From Paenibacillus pabuli (GTDB lineage Bacteria > Bacillota > Bacilli > Paenibacillales > Paenibacillaceae), in assembly GCF_023101145.1 (NCBI RefSeq), contig NZ_CP073714.1, positions 2,666,001 through 2,730,000 on the forward strand: DNA of 64,000 nucleotides. The letters run 5' to 3'. The notes beneath the pieces were generated by a model. That model was not told the origin of the DNA, did no database searches, and saw only the letters and a list, made by a program, of their open reading frames with translations. Positions 33,910-42,544 of this stretch are shown one piece after another; position 1 is the first letter of the stretch, and every line of letters begins with the position of its first letter. Both the position numbers and the translations under genes were made by a program.

Positions 33910-34301
33910 AGCACAGATCAGAACAAGGTCCAACTTCAAAACTGACTCGTCAGCAAAAAGGACGATTGGGTGAAGAAGCTGCCTGCGAATGGCTCCGGGA
34001 GCATAATTATCGCATTTTGAAGCGCAACTGGCGCTGCCGAAGCGGAGAGATTGATATCGTTGCCTCCCATGAAGGCATGATTATTTTTATTGAAGTTCGC
34101 AGTAGAAGCGGAACTGCACAGTATGGTACACCCCAGGAGTCGGTAGATATTCGTAAAATGCAGCAGGTACGTGCAACTGCATCTGTATATTTGCAAATGA
34201 CGGGAGAGACAAATCATCAAATTCGTTTTGATGTGATCGCCGTCATGCTGGATAAAGCAGGCGAAACTGTTTCGGTCGATCATATCATTAATGCATTTTG
34301 A
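33903..34301 (+). CDS. UPF0102/YraN family endonuclease-like protein
   Basis: 132 residues, RecB/Holliday-junction-resolvase-like fold: KGRLGEEAACEWLREHNYRIL then RSGEIDIVASHEGMIIFIEVRSR, where GEIDIV and EVR hold the usual metal-binding acidic residues. Biochemical role unproven in most species. ATG 33903 lies inside the end of ylqH (7-bp overlap) behind GAGGAAG. It ends the ylqG operon; a strong terminator follows. Confidence 0.85.
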   Translation: MVEHRSEQGPTSKLTRQQKGRLGEEAACEWLREHNYRILKRNWRCRSGEIDIVASHEGMIIFIEVRSRSGTAQYGTPQESVDIRKMQQVRATASVYLQMTGETNHQIRFDVIAVMLDKAGETVSVDHIINAF

Positions 34302-34333
34302 GTTTCTACTATACGCGATTCTTCTGATGTGTT

Positions 34334-34386
34334 AACCCACAAGAAAGACACTTTAAAAAGTGACTATCTTGTGGGTTATTTTTTTG
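34334..34386 (+). terminator. Intrinsic terminator after the yraN-type gene
   Basis: AACCCACAAGA (34334-34344) pairs with TCTTGTGGGTT (34367-34377), with an inner CACTTT/AAAGTG hairpin, then ATTTTTTT. Confidence 0.92.
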
Positions 34387-34791
34387 GCAGGTTTTAGGTT
34401 AGAAAGAAATTAAGAAAATAGCTACTTCACATGCAGTAATGATGATACGATTCGTATCTAAGTGCGGGTAATTGAAATTATATTTGGATGCAATACTTCC
34501 TTTTTTCGATCGTTAATGGACTACATCTTTTAATAATTCTCTAAATAAGAGCTCAAACATATGTTTGAATTCAGTATACGATAAGAAGTTACCTGTTATA
34601 AAGTGAACTCTTTCTCTTGACCATGTATGTCCTTTTACAAAATAGTTCTAATTCCATAAACAGTGAAGCCTCGCTATGTTTTCTAACTTATTGCTAGACG
34701 ACAAAAGAGATTGAGGTACTAAATAAATAGATACAAAATGTATCATTTATAATAAAATAAGAAAAGCAAATATGAAAAAGAGGTGTGAACT
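34387..34791. other. AT-rich intergenic region with three palindromes
   Basis: No gene. GATACGATTCGTATC (34444-34458) and GATACAAAATGTATC (34730-34744) share the form GATAC-N5-GTATC. TCAAACATATGTTTGA (34553-34568) is a perfect 16-bp palindrome close to the Gram-positive LexA box. TATAAT at 34748-34753, just after the second GATAC palindrome, is the likely -10 for the small peptide gene. Confidence 0.5.
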
Positions 34792-34953
34792 ATGAAAAAA
34801 ATTCAATCTGATGCGGCAAACAAAATGAAACAGAAGTGGATGACACCGCAATTGGAAGTGTTGGATATTAGCGAAACCATGAACGGTGGTGAAGGGATAT
34901 GGCAATATGTATGGGGAGGGGAATTTTGGAAGCTCGAAATGTTGGTCAGTTAG
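34792..34953 (+). CDS. Orphan paeninodin-type (lasso) precursor peptide with atypical core
   Basis: 53 residues behind AGAGGTG, 6 bp upstream of ATG 34792. The leader WMTPQLEVLDISETM (16-30) matches the lasso leader pattern of aromatic-xx-P-x-L and the Thr at -2, and is close to paeninodin leaders. Cleavage after Met30 would leave a 23-residue core starting NGGEGIWQYVWGGEFW. No Asp or Glu sits at core positions 7-9, where the ring acceptor must be; Glu is at 4, 14 and 19. No cyclase, leader peptidase, RRE protein or kinase gene lies nearby. It may be a decayed, trans-processed or different RiPP. Confidence 0.65.
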   Translation: MKKIQSDAANKMKQKWMTPQLEVLDISETMNGGEGIWQYVWGGEFWKLEMLVS

Positions 34954-35019
34954 ATAGATAAAACGAGTTCATAGGGTCACCGGACTTACTACTATATTTG
35001 GATGAGGTGCACGATTGTC

Positions 35020-36240
35020 ATGAGTAATCAATGGAAATGGATGATTCGTTTAAGTGTGTTTTTAATATTTTTCGGGGTGTGTGGTCTGCTGCATTCTGGA
35101 TCGACATATGCTGCATCCAAAAATGCTTCTGCGGAGGGGCAAGTTAATCATCTTGCTCAAACTTCAAAAATTTATGGAAAAATTACGGATATGGATGATT
35201 TTCCGGTGAAAGATGTAAATGTAAGTATTAAGATGCACACATTCGAAGGCAGCGAAATAGCAACCAAAACAGTTAAAACCAATTCTAAGGGAGAGTACAG
35301 TTTTGAAACAACGATAGGTGAAAGCATATACATCATTATTAGACCGGTTGCCAAGGGGTACTTGGGGACCATCAATAATTATAATAACTTTTATTTGTTT
35401 CCGGGAGAAACAACGGAATTGAATTTTGTCCTCTATGAGCCTTCGACAATTGTAGGCAAAGTTACTGATCAATCAGGAAAACCTGTTGTGGGTGCTGTCA
35501 TTAAAGCAACAACAGTCAGCCAATCTGTAAAGACAGACAAGGAGGGCAACTATGCGATTACAGGAATAGATAACTATGCCGACAATGAAATTACGATACA
35601 GGTTGATGCAAAAGGGTATGTGCTTTACACAACAAATGCATTTCCAGGCATTGGAAAAACAATGAAATTGAACATAGTACTGCAAGATGCAGCGGATGTT
35701 AGTGGCTTGGTGCAAGATGAACAGGGGAGGCCAGTGGCTGGGGCCATGGTATCTATTTATAATCTCAAGACGATAACAGACAAACAAGGCAAGTATTCCA
35801 TAAATCGATTGTCTCCGGGATCAAGCATGATCTCTGTTGAAGCGGATGGTTATATCAAGCAAACGATTAGGGTAACTTTGGTCAAAGGACCTAACAATAC
35901 TTTTGATTTTATTCTCAAGAGTAATGTGGACAAAACCCCGCCTGTAACCAAATATAATTTAGTGCCTCTGACAGAGGTATCCAACGGAAAACAATATATT
36001 AATGGATTTAATTTTAAATTAAAAGCAACGGACGAAGTTAACGGATCAGGCTTGAAGATGACCCAGTACAGAATTAATGGAGGGGAATGGATCACGTTTA
36101 CCGTACCAATAAAAATCTATGCTCCTGATGTCAAAACAGTGGAATATTTCAGTACCGACGTCGCCGGCAACCAAGAGAAAATAAACAAAATGGATTTTGT
36201 AAACGGGAAGTTTGAAGGCGCAGGATCATACCCGTACTGA
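35020..36240 (+). CDS. Secreted protein with three carboxypeptidase-regulatory-like domains
   Basis: 406 residues with a signal peptide (MSNQWKWMIRLSVFLIFF, cleavage near AASKN). Three beta-sandwich repeats follow, with heads KIYGKITDMDDFPVKD, TIVGKVTDQSGKPVVGA and DVSGLVQDEQGRPVAGA, each ending near a D/NKQGKYS-type turn. A C-terminal Ig-like segment starts DKTPPVTKYNLVP and ends VAGNQEKI, like OmpL47-type surface domains. Function unknown; such domains usually mediate adhesion or glycan contact. ATG 35020 follows GAGGTG by 10 bp; ATG 35002 lies upstream of that site. A terminator follows. Confidence 0.75.
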   Translation: MSNQWKWMIRLSVFLIFFGVCGLLHSGSTYAASKNASAEGQVNHLAQTSKIYGKITDMDDFPVKDVNVSIKMHTFEGSEIATKTVKTNSKGEYSFETTIGESIYIIIRPVAKGYLGTINNYNNFYLFPGETTELNFVLYEPSTIVGKVTDQSGKPVVGAVIKATTVSQSVKTDKEGNYAITGIDNYADNEITIQVDAKGYVLYTTNAFPGIGKTMKLNIVLQDAADVSGLVQDEQGRPVAGAMVSIYNLKTITDKQGKYSINRLSPGSSMISVEADGYIKQTIRVTLVKGPNNTFDFILKSNVDKTPPVTKYNLVPLTEVSNGKQYINGFNFKLKATDEVNGSGLKMTQYRINGGEWITFTVPIKIYAPDVKTVEYFSTDVAGNQEKINKMDFVNGKFEGAGSYPY

Positions 36241-36273
36241 TTAAATAGTTATAAATAGCTGCTTATAATGAAG

Positions 36274-36330
36274 AAAGGCGACATGACTCTATGAATCCCT
36301 TCGAGGGGTATGAGAGGGAGTCGTCTTTTT
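36274..36330 (+). terminator. Intrinsic terminator after the regulatory-domain protein
   Basis: AAAGGCGAC (36274-36282) pairs with GTCGTCTTT (36320-36328) with one wobble; an inner CCC-TTCGA-GGG caps it, and T residues follow. Confidence 0.8.
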
Positions 36331-36520
36331 GCATTCGAAATGACTAGAGCGAAATAAAGTTATCATCAGCATTCCTTTGAATCCTATGAACCGATCAGTG
36401 TATAATCAAGATGGTAATCAAGCTTTGCTGCATCGTTTCGTTTTTCATAATTAAGTCGATTCATATCGCAGGCTTGAACTGCGGTCACGGATAACTTTTT
36501 ATAACCTGGGAGGCATGGTC

Positions 36521-37072
36521 ATGAGTAAATCTACCCAAACGGGTAACGTTGTAAGAGAAGCCATTCAAAATCGTCGTACTGTCAAAAAGTTTAAAAAAGA
36601 AGCTGTTCCCACACAGCAGATTATTGATTTATTGGACACAGCCGTATGGGCACCTAATCATAAATTGCGTGAGCCTTGGCGGTTTTTGCTATTTAGTGGA
36701 GATGGACTGAACAAGCTGGCAGATGCCATAGATGCCGAGATGGGAGAGGATAATAAGTTTTCTGCGAATATTAAGCAGGTCCCTGCCGTCATGCTTGTTG
36801 TTATGGAAGAAGATCCACGCCAGAATATCTGGGATGAAGATTTTGCAGCAGTGAGTGCATTGGTACAGAACTTCCTACTCGCGGCATGGAGTGAAGACAT
36901 TGGTACGTTCTGGGTAACCAAGCCATTCCTGTATGGACCCAAATTCCGTAAGTCCCTTGGCATTCAGGCTGGAGAAAAAATTATAGGTATGGTTTACATG
37001 GGGTATCCAGAGGTTATTCCTTCTGCCAAAGAACGTACACCAGCCAAGGACAAGCTGACTATTTTTGAATAA
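36521..37072 (+). CDS. Nitroreductase family protein (YdjA/YfhC-like)
   Basis: 183-residue FMN-dependent oxidoreductase. NRRTVKKFKKEAVP near the N-terminus is the flavin-binding arginine motif, followed by APNHKLREPWRF and a C-terminal GEKIIGMVYMGYP. Such enzymes reduce nitro compounds or quinones with NAD(P)H; the natural substrate is unknown. ATG 36521 is preferred: GGGAGG lies 7 bp upstream, while ATG 36515 touches it. The gene stands alone between two terminators. Confidence 0.88.
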   Translation: MSKSTQTGNVVREAIQNRRTVKKFKKEAVPTQQIIDLLDTAVWAPNHKLREPWRFLLFSGDGLNKLADAIDAEMGEDNKFSANIKQVPAVMLVVMEEDPRQNIWDEDFAAVSALVQNFLLAAWSEDIGTFWVTKPFLYGPKFRKSLGIQAGEKIIGMVYMGYPEVIPSAKERTPAKDKLTIFE

Positions 37073-37117
37073 TTGATATCTTTTTTGATATACAGTTGAA
37101 CTTTGCTTTATGAAAAG

Positions 37118-37166
37118 CCCCTGCAAGTATGCCTCTCATACAGAGGATAAATGCAGGGGTATTTGT
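37118..37166 (+). terminator. Intrinsic terminator after the nitroreductase gene
   Basis: CCCCTGCA (37118-37125) pairs with TGCAGGGG (37152-37159), with an inner CCTC/GAGG stem, followed by TATTTGTTT. Confidence 0.75.
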
Positions 37167-37290
37167 TTATTCAGTTGAGTGAACTTGGATTAAAATGAAT
37201 AAGGCCCTCGTTTAAACCCTTTCACGCTGCTGTATGCTGCATGGCGAATGGGATGGATGGATTCCTCCTCGGCGTTATTACTAGAGGATA

Positions 37291-38895
37291 TTAAAACAAA
37301 TTTAAATCCAGCTGCCGATACTGTATCGCCTCAGCCACATGAGCTGTCAAAATGATGCCATCATGGTCCAAGTCTGCGATCGTCTGGGCCATCTTAATAA
37401 TACGATCATGTGCACGCATGCTCAGGTTCAGTGCCTGCAGTGTCTGCTGGAGCAGTTGGTCTGCTTCTTCAGGCAGACGGATCGTTCGGCGCAGAAGGGT
37501 TCCTGATAGCTGGCTATTCCAGCGAACTGAACTGTTCGCATATCGGGCAGCCTGAATATGATGAGCATAAATGACTTTGGCCTGCATTTCAGCAGATTAA
37601 GGAGAAACTCCGGCCTTGCGCCACTCGCCTGGGGAAGGAACTTCGACCTGAAGGTCGATGCGATCTAGTAGTGGTCCCGAAATTTTGGCACGATAGGCGG
37701 CAACACGAGCAGGACTGCATATACAGCGCTGATCCTCCGATTGGGCAGAGAGATACCCACAAGGGCAGGGATTCATGGAACAAGCGAGCATAAATTGGGC
37801 TGGGAATGTGAACGCGGCTCGCGCGCGGCTTATGGTGACTTTGCGATCCTCCAAGGGCTGTCTCAACACTTCAAGGACTTGCCGCTGAAACTCAGGCAGC
37901 TCATCCAGAAACAATATACCTCGGTGGGCAAGGCTAACTTCGCCCGGCTTGGGAATTCCGCCGCCTCCAATCAGACCCGAGGTGGATATCGTATGGTGTG
38001 GGGAGCGAAAGGGTCTGTCTGCGATAAGACCATTCGAGGTATCTTTCAGTTTGCCTGCGGCACTTAGTACTTTCGTTACTTCCAGCGCTTCGTCTTCGGA
38101 CAATGGGGGGAGAATCGTAGGCAGCCGTTTAATTAACATGGTTTTCCCTGTTCCTGGCGGGCCGACCAGCAAAATATTGTGCATCCCTGCTGCGGCAATC
38201 ATGAGTGCCCGCTTCACATGATGTTGTCCTAACACATCACTATAATCATCTTCCAGAAATGAAGTGTGTTTCGAGCGCTCTCGGTTATTTAAATTTCCGT
38301 AATCTGATAATCGAACAGAAAGGTGAGTGTAGTCTTTTAAAACAATGGGCCCCGTATTTTGAATTGTTCCATTCGTGCTTTTAGCAGCTGTTGCACTCTC
38401 TGGAACGATATCTTGCAAATGACGAATTCCATATACCTGAATACCCCGAATCAACGAAGCCTCTTCCAGATTATCGGCGGGCAGAAGAACAGAGGTAAAA
38501 CCTTGACGTTTCGCCAAATCTACCATGGACAAAATGCCAGGCACCGATCTCACTGAACCGTCCAATGCTAGCTCACCCACCACCAATGTTCGTTCCTCAA
38601 CTGGAAGTACCAGTTGACCACTTGTTGTCAGTAAACCAATAGCAATGGCAAGATCAAAAGAAGATCCTTCCTTACGCAGATCGGCAGGGGCGAGATTAAT
38701 CGTAATTCGTTGCAACGGATACTGGTAGCCACAGTTTTTTATAGCTGCACGAACGCGTTCAACCGCTTCACGAATAGCTGAATCTGGCAGTCCGATAATA
38801 GACGTCTGAGGTAGACCATTCGACAAATCTGTTTCCACTTCAATTAAAACGCCGTCAATTCCATATAAGCAGGCGCTATGCAGTTTTCCGTACAT
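37291..38895 (-). pseudogene. comM: comM/YifB Mg-chelatase-like AAA+ ATPase interrupted by an in-frame TAA
   Basis: Homologue of the ComM/YifB helicase that extends branch migration in natural transformation. The first 432 codons (38895 down to 37600) hold the N-terminal Lon-like domain, Walker [10 protein letters not shown] and the sensor region [18 protein letters not shown] at 37599-37597 then stops translation. The next codons, in the same frame, encode SAEMQAKVIYAHHIQAARYANS through IADLDHDGI and AEAIQYRQLD, the normal C-terminus. Total length (533 residues without the stop) fits the family. GAA or CAA to TAA is the simplest cause. The product would lack about 100 C-terminal residues. 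Sequencing error is the main alternative. Confidence 0.85.
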
Positions 38896-39420
38896 AATAA
38901 AAGAAACACCTCACTTCGTCCTTGGCGCGCATAATACGGGCCAGTCTACGAATTAAGGTGCTTCCTCAGCTTCTAACAAGCATTTTATATAAAAGAAATC
39001 AGGGCGTCAACCCGTCTTCGTCATAGCTGCTGTGTATCTATTCCCTGACTCCTGGATTGTTACAGTTTATCGCACGAAGATTTCTCGTAAAATGAAAAGG
39101 GTGTTCAGTTCCGAAACAATGCTGTGCTGTTGTGGTGGCATAGTCGACGTGTGGTGAGCGAGTGCAACCTCTAAATTTTTTTATAATAATGTTATCGTAT
39201 ATTTAGGACCATCTATACAAATTATATTTTATGCAATTTAATTTATCAATATTAAATAGAAAAGTAAAATCATTTGTGCTCAATTATTCTGTTTTTTTTC
39301 TAATTTATGATAAGATAGATGAAGGGTTCCTTATAATTCCCACGTTCTAGTGGTCATATCAGGGGAGGAATCTTTATTATTAGGAATATAGAATGCACAA
39401 TAGGTAGGTGAGACAGTTAT
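38896..39420. other. AT-rich intergenic region between divergent comM and ohrR
   Basis: No coding sequence found. An extended -10 (TGATAAGAT, 39308-39316) about 105 bp upstream of ohrR is a promoter candidate. TCAGGG and CCCTGA near 39000-39050 could pair. No TACAATT-type OhrR operator was seen, and there is no ohr gene next to the regulator. Confidence 0.4.
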
Positions 39421-39876
39421 ATGCAGAATGAAAGTTTGAAGCTGGATAATCAATTATGCTTTGCCATATACGCTTGTTCACGTGAGATTACGAAGATGTA
39501 CCAGCCCTATCTTGAGGTGCTGGGTGTAACCTATTCTCAATACCTGGTCTTGATGGTGTTGTGGGAACGCGAAGAATGTACGGTTAAGGAAATCGGAGAA
39601 GCACTTTATCTCGATTCAGGCACACTGACGCCTCTTCTGAAACGTTTGCAGTCAGCAGGACTTATTCACCGCGAACGCTCGGCCCAGGATGAACGAAAAG
39701 TATTGATTACACTTACGGACGCCGGACGGGAACTGCGCCATAAAGCCTTGTCTATCCCTGAAGCAATTCAGGAAGATGCGTGTCTGAACAGTACTGAGTT
39801 CGAATCTTTGCTGGGACAGTTCAAGGGCCTGCTGGAGAAAGTCCATCAAACCAACACCAAAGAAGCCAGAAAATAA
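39421..39876 (+). CDS. ohrR: MarR/OhrR-type organic peroxide sensing regulator
   Basis: 151-residue winged-helix repressor of the OhrR branch. LDNQLCFAIYACSREITKMY holds the reactive cysteine (Cys13) and LGVTYSQYLVLMVLWE the family core; the recognition helix region is LYLDSGTLTPLLKRLQ. OhrR proteins are oxidised by organic hydroperoxides and release their operator. The usual target, an ohr peroxidase gene, is not in this window. ATG 39421 follows AGGTGAG. Confidence 0.85.
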   Translation: MQNESLKLDNQLCFAIYACSREITKMYQPYLEVLGVTYSQYLVLMVLWEREECTVKEIGEALYLDSGTLTPLLKRLQSAGLIHRERSAQDERKVLITLTDAGRELRHKALSIPEAIQEDACLNSTEFESLLGQFKGLLEKVHQTNTKEARK

Positions 39877-39901
39877 AATGAAACATCGTATTACTATTAA
39901 G

Positions 39902-39933
39902 AAACCTTGGCTTATTGGCTGAGGTTTTTTTTC
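39902..39933 (+). terminator. Intrinsic terminator after ohrR
   Basis: AAACCTTGGC pairs with the GGCTGAGGTTT side (two mismatches) around TTATT and ends in eight T residues. Confidence 0.8.
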
Positions 39934-40008
39934 CATTAATATCCAAGCATTCACAATATGGGATCATACCCATATCAAAATACTGTCTATTAACCATTAC
40001 TTTTTTAA

Positions 40009-40036
40009 GGAAAGCGTTTTAAAAACATGTTACAAT
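40009..40036 (+). promoter_or_regulatory. sucCD promoter with an overlapping cre-like site
   Basis: GGAAAGCGTTTTAA (40009-40022) fits the CcpA cre consensus except at the first and a late position. An extended -10, TG-T-TACAAT, lies at 40028-40036. The cre-like site covers the -35 region, so CcpA binding would repress, in keeping with catabolite control of the citric acid cycle. No consensus -35. Confidence 0.55.
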
Positions 40037-40127
40037 GAATTGGGTTTAAGTGAAAATAGTCAACATTTGTCTTTTGTTAGTCTACCAACCCGCCTTGTTG
40101 CAGTCATGTTGATAGGAGGATTCGAGA

Positions 40128-41288
40128 ATGAATATCCATGAATATCAAGGAAAAGAAGTACTGAAACAGTATGGAGTCACCGTTCCAAACGGAAAGGTTG
40201 CTTATACAGTCGATGAAGCGGTTGCGGCCGCAGAGGCACTGGGCAGTCCGGTGACTGTAGTCAAAGCGCAAATTCATGCAGGTGGCCGGGGGAAAGCCGG
40301 CGGCGTGAAAGTAGCGAAAAGTATCGATGAAGTTCGTGCTTACGCATCCGAAATTTTGGGAAAAGTATTGGTAACACACCAGACTGGACCTGAAGGTAAA
40401 GAAGTGAAGCGTCTTCTGATTGAAGAAGGGTGCGATATCCGCAAAGAGTATTATGTGGGTGTTGTTGTGGACCGTGCCACAGGCCGCGTCGTAATGATGG
40501 CTTCCGAAGAAGGCGGTACAGAGATCGAAGAAGTAGCTGAAGCTACACCAGAGAAAATTTTCAAAGAAGTTATTGACCCTGCAATTGGATTGCAAGTGTT
40601 CCAAGCACGTAAACTGGCGTACAGCATTCGTATTCCGAATGAGTTGGTGAACAAAGCGGTTAAGTTTATGCTTGCGTTGTACACTGCTTTTGTCGAAAAA
40701 GATTGCTCCATTGCCGAGATCAATCCACTCGTTGTTACCGGAGATGGAAACGTTATCGCACTGGACGCGAAATTGAATTTTGATTCCAACGCATTGTTCC
40801 GTCACAAAGACATTTTGGAACTGCGCGACCTGGATGAAGAAGACGAAAAAGAAATCGAAGCTTCCAAATACGACCTGAGCTACATAGCACTTGATGGCAA
40901 CATCGGCTGTATGGTTAATGGTGCGGGACTTGCGATGGCGACGATGGATATCATCAAATACTATGGCGGCGACCCGGCCAACTTCCTCGATGTTGGGGGC
41001 GGTGCGACAACAGAGAAAGTGACCGAAGCTTTCAAAATCATTTTGTCAGACGCCAAAGTAGCGGGTATCTTCGTTAACATTTTTGGCGGCATTATGCGTT
41101 GTGATGTCATTGCCAATGGTGTTGTTGAAGCCGCGAAGCAGCTTGGCCTGACTAAACCGCTGGTTGTTCGTCTTGAAGGAACTAACGTGGAACTTGGTAA
41201 GCGTATTTTGGGTGAATCCGGCCTGAATATCGTTCCTGCTGATTCCATGGCAGATGGTGCACAGAAAATTGTTGCCCTCGTAAAATAA
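40128..41288 (+). CDS. sucC: Succinyl-CoA synthetase beta subunit
   Basis: ADP-forming succinate-CoA ligase beta chain: ATP-grasp domain (about 1-240) with [18 protein letters not shown], then the C-terminal flavodoxin-like domain with [10 protein letters not shown]. 386 residues, family length. [17 protein letters not shown] is diagnostic. ATG 40128 follows AGGAGG. Forms an operon with sucD 80 bp downstream. Confidence 0.98.
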   Translation: MNIHEYQGKEVLKQYGVTVPNGKVAYTVDEAVAAAEALGSPVTVVKAQIHAGGRGKAGGVKVAKSIDEVRAYASEILGKVLVTHQTGPEGKEVKRLLIEEGCDIRKEYYVGVVVDRATGRVVMMASEEGGTEIEEVAEATPEKIFKEVIDPAIGLQVFQARKLAYSIRIPNELVNKAVKFMLALYTAFVEKDCSIAEINPLVVTGDGNVIALDAKLNFDSNALFRHKDILELRDLDEEDEKEIEASKYDLSYIALDGNIGCMVNGAGLAMATMDIIKYYGGDPANFLDVGGGATTEKVTEAFKIILSDAKVAGIFVNIFGGIMRCDVIANGVVEAAKQLGLTKPLVVRLEGTNVELGKRILGESGLNIVPADSMADGAQKIVALVK

Positions 41289-41368
41289 AGTTCATTCCTG
41301 GGCAAATTGCTGCCTTAGTTCCGGAGCTGTCCGGCACTTGAAAAATAACCGTAAGGATGTGAAGCAAC

Positions 41369-42298
41369 GTGAGTATTTTGATTGATAAAAATACAAAAGT
41401 CATTACGCAAGGCATTACGGGTTCAACGGGAATGTTCCACACGAAGGGCGCATTAGACTACGGAACCCAGATGGTAGGCGGCGTTACACCGGGTAAAGGC
41501 GGAACCAATGTTGATATCACGCTGGAAGATGGCAAAGTAGTCAGTCTCCCGGTGTTTAATACCGTACAGGAAGCGAAGGAAGCTACTGGCGCAACAGCGA
41601 GCGTCATCTACGTTCCTCCGGCATTTGCAGCGGATTCCATCATGGAAGCTGTTGACGCAGAGCTGGATCTCGTGATCTGTATTACGGAAGGTATCCCGGT
41701 ACTTGATATGGTCAAGGTTGACCGTTTCATGGAAGGCAAAGATACCGTTCTGATCGGACCAAACTGTCCAGGCGTTATTACACCAGGAGAGTGTAAAATC
41801 GGCATTATGCCGGGCTATATTCATATGCCTGGTCACGTTGGTGTGGTTTCCCGTAGTGGAACGCTCACGTATGAAGCTGTTCATCAATTGTCTGCACGTG
41901 GTATTGGACAATCTTCTGCTGTCGGAATCGGTGGCGACCCGGTTAAAGGCTCCGAGTTCATCGATATCCTGAAACGTTTCAATGAAGATCCGCAGACACA
42001 TGCGGTTATCATGATCGGCGAAATCGGTGGTACAGCTGAAGAAGATGCTGCAGAGTGGGTTCGCGATAACATGACCAAACCGGTAGTTGGATTTATCGGT
42101 GGGGTTACGGCGCCTCCAGGCAAGCGCATGGGTCATGCGGGTGCTATTATCTCTGGTGGTAAAGGTACAGCCAAAGAAAAAATTGCGAAACTCGAATCTT
42201 GCGGAATCAAAGTTGCTCCAACGCCTGCTGAAATGGGCTCGACTCTTGTGAGCGTACTTGAAGAACGTGGTATTCTGAATTTGTGCACGACACATTAA
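41369..42298 (+). CDS. sucD: Succinyl-CoA synthetase alpha subunit
   Basis: 309 residues. CoA-binding Rossmann domain with [39 protein letters not shown], and the phosphohistidine region [14 protein letters not shown] (His near residue 252). The start is GTG 41369; AAGGATGTGAAG upstream is the ribosome binding site. With SucC it makes succinate and ATP in the citric acid cycle. A terminator follows. Confidence 0.98.
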   Translation: MSILIDKNTKVITQGITGSTGMFHTKGALDYGTQMVGGVTPGKGGTNVDITLEDGKVVSLPVFNTVQEAKEATGATASVIYVPPAFAADSIMEAVDAELDLVICITEGIPVLDMVKVDRFMEGKDTVLIGPNCPGVITPGECKIGIMPGYIHMPGHVGVVSRSGTLTYEAVHQLSARGIGQSSAVGIGGDPVKGSEFIDILKRFNEDPQTHAVIMIGEIGGTAEEDAAEWVRDNMTKPVVGFIGGVTAPPGKRMGHAGAIISGGKGTAKEKIAKLESCGIKVAPTPAEMGSTLVSVLEERGILNLCTTH

Positions 42299-42378
42299 TT
42301 CATTTCCGTTATAATAGAAGAAACGGTTTAGGAAATTTATTTTTCTGGTGAACCGACTATTGTTGATACGGAAAAGGT

Positions 42379-42421
42379 AAGCAACCTTTTGTCCTTAACA
42401 GGGCGAAGGGTTGCTTTTTTG
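42379..42421 (+). terminator. Intrinsic terminator after sucD
   Basis: AAGCAACC (42379-42386) pairs with GGTTGCTT (42409-42416), then six T residues. Confidence 0.88.
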
Positions 42422-42544
42422 CGTTTTTTTATCGGGTGAGAGAGGGAGAGGGTATCTGCCTGGTAGAGTAAACGCTTGCATTCCGTTGTCACTTATTACA
42501 CAATATGAGGGAAGATTTTCTTCCCACTATGGGAGGTTTTTGAT

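Noticed and set aside
34772..34795. Seven-codon upstream frame whose stop overlaps the start of the orphan peptide
   Set aside because: It has no ribosome binding site of its own and contains the ribosome binding site of the peptide gene; it is probably chance.
37291..37587. Separate small gene starting at the ATG on the minus strand at 37587
   Set aside because: The sequence is the normal C-terminus of ComM in the same frame as the upstream part; it is a fragment of the broken gene, not a new one.
39181..39420. OhrR operator upstream of ohrR
   Set aside because: AT-rich sequence with a TACAAAT stretch was checked, but no TACAATT/AATTGTA inverted repeat is present.
41453..42295. 280-codon minus-strand frame opposite sucD
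   Set aside because: sucD is unambiguous, and the antisense protein has no recognisable domain.
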